From positions 434,001-498,000 of the forward strand of contig NZ_JAJIRN010000004.1 in NCBI RefSeq assembly GCF_025717515.1: DNA of 64,000 nt, in the 5' to 3' direction. Shown piece after piece: positions 52,460-60,523 of this stretch. Each line of letters opens with the position of its first letter. The stretch's first letter is position 1. The notes under the pieces are model-generated. The model saw only the letters and a list, made by a program, of their open reading frames with translations, searched no databases and was not told the origin of the DNA. The DNA is from Roseateles oligotrophus. Its GTDB lineage: Bacteria > Pseudomonadota > Gammaproteobacteria > Burkholderiales > Burkholderiaceae_C. The position numbers were made by a program, and so were the translations under genes.

Positions 52460-53658
52460 CAGGCGAACAGACTTGCTAGCCGCTCCACCGCAGCGACCGA
52501 CAGCGCCCGGTCGATGCGCATGTCCTCATTGCCGAAGTCGTGTTCGCCTTGCGCCTGCACCAGCACGCCGTCGCGGCGCGGCAGCATGAACAAGTTGTGG
52601 CCTCGGTAGATCAGCGCGTAGTCCACTTCAATTTGCGGCACCAGGCGGGCGGTCTGGCCGCGCACCGGGATGATGGAGTTATCCCCCAGCAAGGCGCGCG
52701 CCCCATAGCCGGTGCAGTTGACGATGGTGCGTTCCCGCAAGTTGCTGAACTGGCGCGGATGCTCGAAGACCTCATGCACGATCTCGCCTCCGGCGCGCAA
52801 AAAATCATCCATCAACAGGCGCTGATAGCTGGAGATATTGAAGCTCATCTGCGTGAAGCGCTTGGCATGGGCGACGCGAAACGGATGTACGCCGGGCTTC
52901 AAGAGCACGGATTTGGGCCGGATATCGTCCAGCTGCGCGATCAGATCGGGGTAGTCGGGTTCTTCGTCTCCTCCATGCGCGGAGTCCGGCAAGGGCTGAT
53001 CAAAAGGGATGTCCGACAAGAGATAGCCGTCGCGCCATTCGACCGGCTGATCGGCCAGGCCGAGCAGGCTTTGGTAGGTCTTGAAGGAGCTGCGCGCCAT
53101 CGCCTCCCAGGCTTGGGTCCAGGCCGGCGTCGCGTGCTCGCTGCTGCAGATGCGCGAGTCCGGCGACCACATGCCGGTGGCCATTGATGAGGCCACTTCG
53201 GGCGGGCGCTCCTTGCAATAGATGCGCACCTTCATCCCGTTCATCTGCGCGACGCGGGCGGTGGTCAGGCCAATGGCGCCGCAGCCGATCACCGCGATCT
53301 GCCTGGCCCCGCCGGCGCGTATCAGCGGCAGGGCCAGTTGGGCCGAACCCCAGGACAGCGACCAGCCGGCGCCGCCATGGCCGTAATGATGAACGATGGT
53401 CTTGCCGTAACGCCGCTCGGACTCGATCCGCGGGCCTTGGGCGCGAAAGGGCCGGCGGCATACATTGATGTCGATGATGCGATCGACCTTGGCGCGCAAC
53501 GGTGCGAGCGCGCGCGGCGGGGCAAAGTTGCCGAGCGCGGAGCCAGCCGGGCCGGGGTCCGGCGAAGTCGGTGCCGGGGCTGAGGTCTGGGCATGGCTGC
53601 ATTTGGAAAAACTGGCGAGCGTGGCGGTGCCCGCAGCCAGAAGGAGGCGGCGTTTCAT
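52459..53658 (-). CDS. Exported D-amino-acid-oxidase-like FAD oxidoreductase, apparently circularly permuted
   Basis: 399 residues from ATG 53658. Signal MKRRLLLAAGTATLASFSKC is Tat-like. Residues 67-106 hold RRPFRAQGPRIESERRYGK and HHYGHGGAGWSLSWGSA, which in normal D-amino-acid oxidases form the C-terminal family signature. Only then comes the FAD-binding fingerprint VIGCGAIG (123-130), followed by the usual middle and a C-terminus ending soon after LIYRGHNLFMLPRRDGVLV. The order is thus rotated relative to classic DAAO. A periplasmic flavoenzyme between a DD-peptidase-type sensor and a beta-lactamase suggests D-amino-acid (for example D-Ala) handling, but the substrate is inference. A decayed copy lies at 50940. 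Confidence 0.85.
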   Translation of the reverse strand: MKRRLLLAAGTATLASFSKCSHAQTSAPAPTSPDPGPAGSALGNFAPPRALAPLRAKVDRIIDINVCRRPFRAQGPRIESERRYGKTIVHHYGHGGAGWSLSWGSAQLALPLIRAGGARQIAVIGCGAIGLTTARVAQMNGMKVRIYCKERPPEVASSMATGMWSPDSRICSSEHATPAWTQAWEAMARSSFKTYQSLLGLADQPVEWRDGYLLSDIPFDQPLPDSAHGGDEEPDYPDLIAQLDDIRPKSVLLKPGVHPFRVAHAKRFTQMSFNISSYQRLLMDDFLRAGGEIVHEVFEHPRQFSNLRERTIVNCTGYGARALLGDNSIIPVRGQTARLVPQIEVDYALIYRGHNLFMLPRRDGVLVQAQGEHDFGNEDMRIDRALSVAAVERLASLFA

Positions 53659-53708
53659 AGAGGTTTCCGGTGAGTGCTGGCCGGGCTTGGTCCGGCCGGA
53701 GCCTTGGG

Positions 53709-55493
53709 TCAAGAACTGCGCAAGGAGGCTAGCCTGTCGCGTATGCGGGTGGCATCAAGCTGGCGCTGCGCCGAATCATCGGCATTCAAGAGCACAAGGG
53801 TGAATGGCTTGCCGCCGCTGTTGATGCGCATGGTCAGGCAACTGCCCGCCGCGCCGGTGTAGCCGGTCTTGGACAGCTTGATGTCCCAGCCCAAGTCGCC
53901 CACCAGCGGATTGGTGTTGCGCACTGCGCGGGCATGGCCATCGACGCCCACCCGCGCACTTTGCTCGCTGCTGATGCGTGCAATCTCGGGGTAACGCGCA
54001 GCGGCGGCGGCAATCTTGGCGACCTCGGCGGCGCTGGAGACATTGCCAGCCAAGATGCCGGCCGGGTCGACAAAGCGGGTGTTGGTGAGCCCCAGGCTGT
54101 GCGCCTTGGCCTGCATGGCCTGTACAAAGGCCGGCGTACCGCCCGCATAGTTGCGCGCCAGCGTGGCGGCGGCGCGGTTGTCCGAGGGCATCAGCGTCAG
54201 CTTGAGCGCGCTGAGCCGGCTGATGCTCGCCCCGATAGCCAGATGCGCGGCGCTGGGCTTGCGCGCGCTCAGGTCGCCGGCTTCAATCCGCAATTGCTCG
54301 TCGAGGTCTTGCCGGGCGTCCAGCGCCACCATCGCCGTCATCAGCTTGGTGATGGAGGCAATCGGTACCGCCGCGTCGGCGTCCTTGGCCATCAGGACCG
54401 CGCCGCTGCTCTCGTCGAGCAGCAACATATGGCGGGCATTGACCGGCAGTTGCAGCAATTGGGGCATGCTGGGCAGACTCGGCAGGCTCGCACTCACGGG
54501 CGCGGGCTGACCTGTGCGGCCGTTGGCGCCCAAGCTTGGCTGCGTCTGCATCCATAGGCTGGTGGCGGCCACCAGCAAAGCGGGCAAGGCGATTTTCCAG
54601 CCCGCGGTCTGGGCCTGTGGCGCCAGCAATCGCTCCAGGCGTTGCAACAGCTTGCCGCCGCTGGCCGACATGGCCAGCCTGGGCGCAAAGCCGGCTTGCT
54701 GCAGCGACAGCTCGTGCAAGGCCGTCGCCATCCGGCGCGGATCATCCAAGGCTTGGGCTGCCAACTCGTCGGCCACTTCTTCGCGGGCATCCCGCATCTG
54801 ACCGGACAGCCACCAGACCACCGGGTGGAAGAACAGCAGCGATTCGACCAGGCTCTGCAACAAATTGGCAAGATAGTCCCAGCGCCTGACATGGGCCAAC
54901 TCATGCGCGAGCAAGGCCTCCAGCAAGGGCGGCGGCATGCCGCTGAGCAAGGCGGTGGGCAGCAGCACCAGCGGCCGCAGCAACCCCAAGGTGATGGGAC
55001 TGCTCAGATCGGGCAAGAGCCCCAGCGTGACCTTGCGGCACAGGCCCAGGCGCAGCGCCAAAGCATCCAAGCGCTGCTGCCAGGCCTGCGGGGCCGGGCC
55101 GGCGCGGCGGCGCAGCCTACCCAGCCAGGCCAAGCCGACACCCAGGCGCAGCGCCATCAACATAACGCCAAAACTCCAGGCCGTGACAAGAGCCGGCAAA
55201 TGCGTCGCCACCGCCTGCAACCACGCGGGTAGCGCGCCCACCGGCGACGGCATTCTGCTGCCCGCCTCGCCGCTCAGCATCCACGCCAGATGAGCCAGCG
55301 GCAGACCCAGGCAAATCAGCAGCGACCAGGCGCAGACCGCATAGCGCCAACGCGGGCCGGCTTGGCGCAATAGCGCGAGCGTGGGCCATGCCAGCAGGCC
55401 AAGGATCAGGCCTTGCCAGACAAAATTCAACAAGGCCCAACCGAGGGCCGGCACCAGGGACTGCAGCAAGCCCGGCATCGCTAACGAGCTCAT
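53709..55493 (-). CDS. BlaR1-like M56 membrane protease fused to S11 DD-peptidase (PBP7-type) domain
   Basis: 594 residues. Four membrane segments (about 16-42, 50-72, 100-125, 302-315) flank an M56 zinc protease with HELAH (197-201) and Glu-rich DAREEVADELA (235-245). The periplasmic part (about 350-594) is not the class D beta-lactamase-like domain of classic BlaR1/MecR1 but an S11 D-Ala-D-Ala peptidase: SITK (380-383), SDN (437-439) and KTG (542-544), all catalytic residues kept. It would sense beta-lactams by acylation of Ser380, or act on peptidoglycan itself. It overlaps blaI by 4 nt; the oxidase starts 50 nt downstream. Confidence 0.88.
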   Translation of the reverse strand: MSSLAMPGLLQSLVPALGWALLNFVWQGLILGLLAWPTLALLRQAGPRWRYAVCAWSLLICLGLPLAHLAWMLSGEAGSRMPSPVGALPAWLQAVATHLPALVTAWSFGVMLMALRLGVGLAWLGRLRRRAGPAPQAWQQRLDALALRLGLCRKVTLGLLPDLSSPITLGLLRPLVLLPTALLSGMPPPLLEALLAHELAHVRRWDYLANLLQSLVESLLFFHPVVWWLSGQMRDAREEVADELAAQALDDPRRMATALHELSLQQAGFAPRLAMSASGGKLLQRLERLLAPQAQTAGWKIALPALLVAATSLWMQTQPSLGANGRTGQPAPVSASLPSLPSMPQLLQLPVNARHMLLLDESSGAVLMAKDADAAVPIASITKLMTAMVALDARQDLDEQLRIEAGDLSARKPSAAHLAIGASISRLSALKLTLMPSDNRAAATLARNYAGGTPAFVQAMQAKAHSLGLTNTRFVDPAGILAGNVSSAAEVAKIAAAAARYPEIARISSEQSARVGVDGHARAVRNTNPLVGDLGWDIKLSKTGYTGAAGSCLTMRINSGGKPFTLVLLNADDSAQRQLDATRIRDRLASLRSS

Positions 55494-55876
55494 TTGCTTT
55501 CGCCCTGGCTGTCCAGCAGCTTTTGAATATCGGCACGCTCCTGGGCGCTGACATGCCCTTTCAATGCGGCCAACACCAAGGCCTTGCCCGAGCCGGCAAA
55601 AGCCTTGGCGATCAGGTCCTTGAGCAAATGGGTCTGCAGCTTGTCCTGCTTTTGGGCCGGCGCATATTGCTGCGGCCGCCGGCTTTCATCCCTGCTCAAC
55701 AAGCCTTTGCCGTGCATCACCTGCAACTGCCGCAAGACGGTGGCGTAACTCGCCTCTGGACGATCGCTCAGCAAAGCCTCGTGTACCTGCTTGGCATCGG
55801 CGGGGCCGAGGCGCCAAAGCACACGCAATAGATCAAGCTCGGCGGCGGTGGGATGAGGAATGGCGTTCTGCAGCAT
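55490..55876 (-). CDS. blaI: BlaI/MecI family repressor
   Basis: 128 residues. Winged helix: PTAAELDLLRVLWRLGPADA, DRPEASYATVLRQLQVMHGK and GLLSRDESRRPQQYAP; C-terminal dimer helices LKDLIAKAFAGSGKALVLAA. BlaI represses until cleaved through BlaR1 signalling. It is the first gene of the leftward BlaI-BlaR1-oxidase-AmpC cluster and has a palindromic site 15 nt ahead of its start. Confidence 0.92.
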   Translation of the reverse strand: MLQNAIPHPTAAELDLLRVLWRLGPADAKQVHEALLSDRPEASYATVLRQLQVMHGKGLLSRDESRRPQQYAPAQKQDKLQTHLLKDLIAKAFAGSGKALVLAALKGHVSAQERADIQKLLDSQGESK

Positions 55877-55890
55877 TCTTTCAGTATAAA

Positions 55891-55902
55891 TGTTCTAGAA
55901 CA
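55891..55902. promoter_or_regulatory. Candidate BlaI operator
   Basis: The perfect 12-bp palindrome TGTTCTAGAACA lies 15 nt upstream of the blaI start in an AT-rich stretch that also has TAGAAT and TATACT as possible -10 boxes. Binding here would block transcription of the whole cluster. Confidence 0.55.
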
Positions 55903-56342
55903 AATATTCTAACTATTGTCTGGATTTTTCATTGGCAGGGGAGCTCGGCGCAGCTGACGGTCGGCTCCAAGCCCTTGGGCCCTCCGCGCCCTCGAACCCG
56001 TGCATCCTCGGCCCGTAAAAATCAGGCGGGCCCAGGCAGAGCTGCTGCGGCGGTTCAAACGCCCCTGGCTACCGGGCAAAGGCCCGCTTTGCTCTGCGGC
56101 GGCTTGTGTACTGCGGTCAATAGCGCCCCGCCCACAAGGGGGCACGCCTGAATCGCGTCGGATGAATCCCTGCGGTCACCCGCTTGAGTCGGCACAGGCA
56201 TATGGCCGCCCATCCACAGCAAGCCCAGGGCAATATCGTCCAAGCCTTTCCAATTGATCTTCATCGTCAGCATCCTTGAGTTCCAGGTTCGCAACGCCTG
56301 CTGCGTTGTCCTTGGCTTGCATCTTATTTAGATGCGCATTGA
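55903..56342. other. Spacer between blaI and LysR
   Basis: About 440 nt with no solid gene. Apart from the short ORF at 56055-56264 I see only GC-rich sequence with short inverted elements and no RNA gene. Confidence 0.4.
56055..56264 (-). CDS. Short ORF, possible truncated gene
   Basis: 69 residues from ATG 56264 (MKINWKGLDDIALGLLWMGG) with AAGGA upstream. The first 25 residues look protein-like, the remainder does not. It is divergent from the LysR gene at 56390, the usual place of a LysR target, so this may be the broken start of a lost target gene. Weakly supported and no family recognised. Confidence 0.25.
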   Translation of the reverse strand: MKINWKGLDDIALGLLWMGGHMPVPTQAGDRRDSSDAIQACPLVGGALLTAVHKPPQSKAGLCPVARGV

Positions 56343-56367
56343 TTGATAATCCATGCAAATTTATCAA
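56343..56367. promoter_or_regulatory. Inverted repeat, LysR operator candidate
   Basis: TTGATAA (56343-56349) and TTATCAA (56361-56367) form a perfect inverted repeat with 11-nt spacing, 23 nt before the LysR start. Spacing and AT content match LysR-type autoregulatory boxes. Confidence 0.5.
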
Positions 56368-56389
56368 CACTGTTTCCGAAAACAAGCTA

Positions 56390-57283
56390 ATGTCTTTGCA
56401 TGAACGCTTGGCCGATATGGCCGTCTATGCCCGCGTGGTGGAAAGCGGCGGCTTCTCGGCGGCGGCGCTGACGCTTGGCCAGTCAAAGGCCGCCGTCAGC
56501 AAAGCGGTATCCCGCCTGGAAGCTCATCTGGGCACACGTTTGCTCAATCGCAGCACCCGCAAATTGACGCCGACCGAGGCCGGGCGGGCCTTTCACGGCT
56601 ACTGCCGCCAGATCGTCGCGCAGGCGGAAGAGGCCGAACAGCACATCGGTCAATTGCGCGATGTGCCGCGCGGCTTGCTGAAGATCACCTCTCCGCTGAG
56701 TCTGGGCGTTGGGCGCATCGCGCCGATGCTGCCGGAGTTCTTGGCCCAGCACCCGGAGATTCGCGTCAGCCTGGTCGTCGACGACCGCAATCTGGACCTG
56801 ATCGGCGAGGGTTTCGATCTGGCCCTGCGCATAGGCTTGCCGCCCGACTCCAGTCTGGTCGCCCGAAAATTGGCCGACCTCAAGAACCTGCTGGTGGCCT
56901 CGCCCGACTATGTGGCCAAGCATGGTGCGCCGCGCCGGCCCACCGACCTGTTGCGCCACAACTGTCTGAACTTCAGCGAACGCGCGGACTCCGGCCAATG
57001 GGACCTCATCGGCCCCGAGGGCAGCGAGAGCGTGCAGACGCAAGGGCAGTTGATGCTCAACACCAGCCTGGGGCTGCGCGAAACAGCGCTGGCCGGCATC
57101 GGTGTCGCGCATTTACCTGATTACCTGGCCGCAGAAGGTTTGGCAGACGGTCGCCTGGTCCGCCTGATGCCCGATTACCAATGCCCGACGCGCCCGCTTT
57201 ACGCGGTCTACCCACACCGCCAACATCTGGCCGCCAAGGTCAAGGCGGCCATCGCGTTCTTTCAGCAGGCGTTTGCGGCTTAG
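56390..57283 (+). CDS. LysR family transcriptional regulator
   Basis: 297 residues from ATG 56390. The HTH (SGGFSAAALTLGQSKAAVSK, LEAHLGTRLLNRSTRKLTPT) and the co-inducer domain (LLKITSPLSLGVGRIAPMLP, GVAHLPDYLAAEGLADG) are complete, as in the CrgA/DmlR-like branch that often controls adjacent oxidoreductases. No such gene remains next to it. An upstream extension to 56276 is rejected. The LuxR gene begins 50 nt after it. Confidence 0.9.
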   Translation: MSLHERLADMAVYARVVESGGFSAAALTLGQSKAAVSKAVSRLEAHLGTRLLNRSTRKLTPTEAGRAFHGYCRQIVAQAEEAEQHIGQLRDVPRGLLKITSPLSLGVGRIAPMLPEFLAQHPEIRVSLVVDDRNLDLIGEGFDLALRIGLPPDSSLVARKLADLKNLLVASPDYVAKHGAPRRPTDLLRHNCLNFSERADSGQWDLIGPEGSESVQTQGQLMLNTSLGLRETALAGIGVAHLPDYLAAEGLADGRLVRLMPDYQCPTRPLYAVYPHRQHLAAKVKAAIAFFQQAFAA

Positions 57284-57333
57284 ATTCGACGGGTCAAAGC
57301 GCGCAGGGACCGACCTCATGTCATCATCACTCC

Positions 57334-58311
57334 ATGCACGCTTTCTCGCGCTCTATGGTCGAGCTGTACAGCCTGGCCGAACAAGCCAGTTATCAGGAGT
57401 TTCCTGATGCAGCGCTGCGCCTGTTGCAGCGCTCGCTAGGCTTCGATGGCGCCGTGCTCGGCATGGGGGAGTCCGGGCGCGACCCGCATAGCCAGTTGCA
57501 GATCACCCAAGCTCATGTGCATCAGCGCGATGAGCAGATTCTTCCGGCCTATGGCGCGGTGTCGGGCGGCGACCCGGTCACCCGGGCCTTTTTGCGCGGG
57601 CTGGAGCGGCCGCTGGCGGTCGACTGCCAAGCCACCTATCGCGGCCCTCAACAAGCATTGAGCGATATGGCTGAATTCAGCCGCAGCCATGAGTTGCGCC
57701 ATCTGCTGCTGTTCGGCGACCAACCCCATGGGGCAATGCCTGGCCGCTGGTTGGTGCTCTACCGCAGTACCAACACCGGCTTTCGGCCCGAAGACGCCGA
57801 CTATCTGCATGCCGCCTGGGTGCATTTATCGCGCGCCATCGTCATTCATCGCAATGCCCTGTTGGACCGGCAAGACAGCGTGCGGGCGCAGCGGGCTTCG
57901 GCCCTGGTCAACGAGCAGGGCGGCATTGAAACCGCCGACCCACAGTTTCTGGCCTTGTTGCACAAGCAATGGCCCGATCAAGCACCCCATCTACGCGGCC
58001 GGCAGTTGCCGCCCGCCTTGCTGGATGCGCTCAAACGCGGCGTCAGCTACCGGGGCCAGCAGATTGAAGTCAGCGCCAAGCGCCAAGAGCATCTGTGGGT
58101 CTGCACGGCCCGCCCGCTCGATTCCCTGGCCTTGCTGACGCCGGGCGAAAACGCCGTGGCGAGGCGTTTTTCCGCCGGCCTGAGCAGCAAAGAGATTGCC
58201 CGCGAATTGGGCGTGGCACCCAACACCGTGCGCACACAGATCACCCGCGTTTACGCCAAACTGCAGGTGCATGACAAGGCGGCGCTGGCGCAGCGTTTGA
58301 TGGAAAGTTGA
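57334..58311 (+). CDS. LuxR-type HTH transcriptional regulator
   Basis: 325 residues from ATG 57334 (MHAFSRSMVELYSLAEQ). The first 200 residues are a GAF/PAS-like sensory part without a recognised cofactor motif. The C-terminal HTH (about 265-320: LTPGENAVARRFSAGLSSKE, IARELGVAPNTVRTQITRVY) is complete. The gene lies 106 nt before the hydroxybutyrate-oligomer hydrolase, which it may control. The ligand is unknown. Confidence 0.87.
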   Translation: MHAFSRSMVELYSLAEQASYQEFPDAALRLLQRSLGFDGAVLGMGESGRDPHSQLQITQAHVHQRDEQILPAYGAVSGGDPVTRAFLRGLERPLAVDCQATYRGPQQALSDMAEFSRSHELRHLLLFGDQPHGAMPGRWLVLYRSTNTGFRPEDADYLHAAWVHLSRAIVIHRNALLDRQDSVRAQRASALVNEQGGIETADPQFLALLHKQWPDQAPHLRGRQLPPALLDALKRGVSYRGQQIEVSAKRQEHLWVCTARPLDSLALLTPGENAVARRFSAGLSSKEIARELGVAPNTVRTQITRVYAKLQVHDKAALAQRLMES

Positions 58312-58417
58312 CCCGGCTGTCACGCATTTGCGTGATTGAGCGCCGGGCTCTCCGAGCCTATCGTTGTCGAAGAACCGAGGGCATTCAGCCCCTCGATCAA
58401 CAACGACGGAGACAAGC

Positions 58418-60508
58418 ATGTTCACACATAGAAAGCTGCCGATCGCGGCCGCGTTTGCACTCGCCTTGCTTTTGACGGCCTGCAGCAGCGGCGACGATGA
58501 CAAGCCGCTGGAACCGGTCGACCCGGCCGCGGCCTTCAAGCTGCGGCCCGACTTCTTGCTTACCGAGCCCAGTCGCACCGACTACGACGGCGCCAGCAAC
58601 GGCCTGCTGACCGGCAAGACCCCCTCGCTGACCGCCTTGCTGAGCTACAAACTGCCGGCCAGCCCAAGCGCCGCCGACCTGCGCACCTTGGCCATCCAGA
58701 CCAGCTACACCGGCCTGCTCGACGTGACGGCGGCCGGCGGCTTTGGCAGCTATTACGGCCGCATCTCCGAGGCGGCCAACAAGGGTAGCGAATACATGGC
58801 CGTCGCCGATGACGGCACGGGCAACAAGAACGTCACCATGGTGGTGACGGTGCCGAGCAACTTCGACGCCGCCAAGGCTTGCGTGGTGGCCGTGCCTTCG
58901 AGCGGCTCGCGACCGGTCTACGGCGAGTTGGGCACCATCGGCGAATGGGCGCTCAACAAGGGTTGCGCGGTGGCGCTAACGGACAAGGGCGGCGGTGTCG
59001 GCATCCATGATCTGGACCGCGACATGAGCTTCGCCGTCGACGGCAGCGTGGTCGCCGCCGGCATGCGCAAGGACCTCAGCTTCAATGCCAATCTGCTCGG
59101 CGACGATTTGAGCAAATTCCGCGCCGCCAACCCGAACCGCTTGGCACTCAAGCATGCGCATGGCAAGCAGAACCCGGAGAAGGACTGGGGCAAATACACG
59201 CTGCAGTCGATCAAGGTAGCGCTGTACGTGCTGAACAAGCAGTTCCCGGCGGCCAATCTCTCGCCCGCCAATACGCTGGTGATCGCGTCCAGCATCTCCA
59301 ACGGGGGTGCGGCCGTGCTGCGCGCCGCCGAGCAAGACAGCGAGGGTTTGATTCGCGGCGTGGTGGCCGGCGAACCGCAACTGAACCTGCCTGAAAACGC
59401 CGGCCTAACGGTCAAGCGCGGCGGCGTCAGCGTACCCATGTCGGCCAAGCCGCTGTATGACTACATCACGGTCGCCGGCCTCTACCAGGCCTGCGCCACA
59501 CAATCGGCCGCGCTAGCGCCGAGCAGCGCCTTCGTGATTGTGCCCTTCGCCGCCAACCGCTGCGAGGCTCTCGCCGCGCAGGGGCTGGTCAGCGGCGCGA
59601 CGCTGGCGGAACAATCGGCCGACGCCTTGGCCAAGCTGCGAGCCTATGGCTGGGAGGCCGAGACCGACCTGCTGCATGACAGCCATTACGGCTTCGAGTT
59701 CACCGAGTTGGTCGCGCATACCTATGCCAATGCCTTCGCCCGCGCCTCGGTGACGGAAAGCCTCTGCGGCTATAGCGTGGCCGGCATTGATGCGAGCTAC
59801 CAGACCCCTGTGGCGCCCGCCACAGAGGCCTTCAAGACCGGCTGGGCGACCGGCGGCGGCCTGGGCTTTCTGGGCGGCGCGTTCAACATCATTGCCGACA
59901 AGTCGGTGGGCGGGCCGGCGCTGTTCCTGCTCGCCTCATCGGCCAGCAGCGGCAAGCCCGACTTCTATCTCGACGGCGCCACCTGCCTGCGCCGCTTGGC
60001 GACCGGGGCCGCGGTCGGCAGCGCCGGCATCAGTGCCGCCGAGCAGGCCTTGGCGGCACGGGTCAAAACGGGCCTGAACGAGGTGCGCGTCAGCGGCGAT
60101 CTGCGCGGCAAGCCGGTCGTGATCGTGCATGGCCGCTCGGATGCACTGATCCCCGTCAACCACAACTCGCGCCCCTACGCCGCGCTGAACAAACGCGCCG
60201 ATAGTGCCGGGAGCGCCAGCGGCCTGCGCTATTACGAGATCACCGACGCCAACCATTTCGACGCCCTGGTCGGTCTATACCCCAAGACCTTGGTGCCCTT
60301 GCATGTCTACACGCTGCGCGCGCTGGACCTGATGTGGGCCAAGCTGACGACCGGTGCTGCCTTGCCCGACTCGCAACTGGTACGGGCCAAGGCGCGAGCC
60401 TCGGCCAGCGTGCCGCTGAGCGACGCCCATGTGCCGGCGATCGCCGCCACACCGGCCGCCGCCGACAGCATCGTCATCACGGCGGGGGCGATCGACGTGG
60501 CGAACTGA
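58418..60508 (+). CDS. D-(-)-3-hydroxybutyrate oligomer hydrolase
   Basis: 696 residues from ATG 58418 with GGAGAC upstream. A lipobox LLTACSS (Cys22) makes it a lipoprotein. Family blocks: TSYTGLLDVTAAGGFGSYYG, VVTVPSNFDAAKACVVAVPS, SRPVYGELGTIGEWALNKGC, ALTDKGGGVGIHDL, nucleophile region VIASSISNGGAAVLRAAEQ, and C-terminal VIVHGRSDALIPVNHNSRP and TDANHFDAL. It splits 3-hydroxybutyrate oligomers made by depolymerases into monomers. Outer-membrane or periplasmic anchoring would suit use of external polyhydroxybutyrate. The LuxR gene upstream is its likely regulator. Confidence 0.92.
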   Translation: MFTHRKLPIAAAFALALLLTACSSGDDDKPLEPVDPAAAFKLRPDFLLTEPSRTDYDGASNGLLTGKTPSLTALLSYKLPASPSAADLRTLAIQTSYTGLLDVTAAGGFGSYYGRISEAANKGSEYMAVADDGTGNKNVTMVVTVPSNFDAAKACVVAVPSSGSRPVYGELGTIGEWALNKGCAVALTDKGGGVGIHDLDRDMSFAVDGSVVAAGMRKDLSFNANLLGDDLSKFRAANPNRLALKHAHGKQNPEKDWGKYTLQSIKVALYVLNKQFPAANLSPANTLVIASSISNGGAAVLRAAEQDSEGLIRGVVAGEPQLNLPENAGLTVKRGGVSVPMSAKPLYDYITVAGLYQACATQSAALAPSSAFVIVPFAANRCEALAAQGLVSGATLAEQSADALAKLRAYGWEAETDLLHDSHYGFEFTELVAHTYANAFARASVTESLCGYSVAGIDASYQTPVAPATEAFKTGWATGGGLGFLGGAFNIIADKSVGGPALFLLASSASSGKPDFYLDGATCLRRLATGAAVGSAGISAAEQALAARVKTGLNEVRVSGDLRGKPVVIVHGRSDALIPVNHNSRPYAALNKRADSAGSASGLRYYEITDANHFDALVGLYPKTLVPLHVYTLRALDLMWAKLTTGAALPDSQLVRAKARASASVPLSDAHVPAIAATPAAADSIVITAGAIDVAN

Positions 60509-60523
60509 GGGTCTGCTGCTCGC

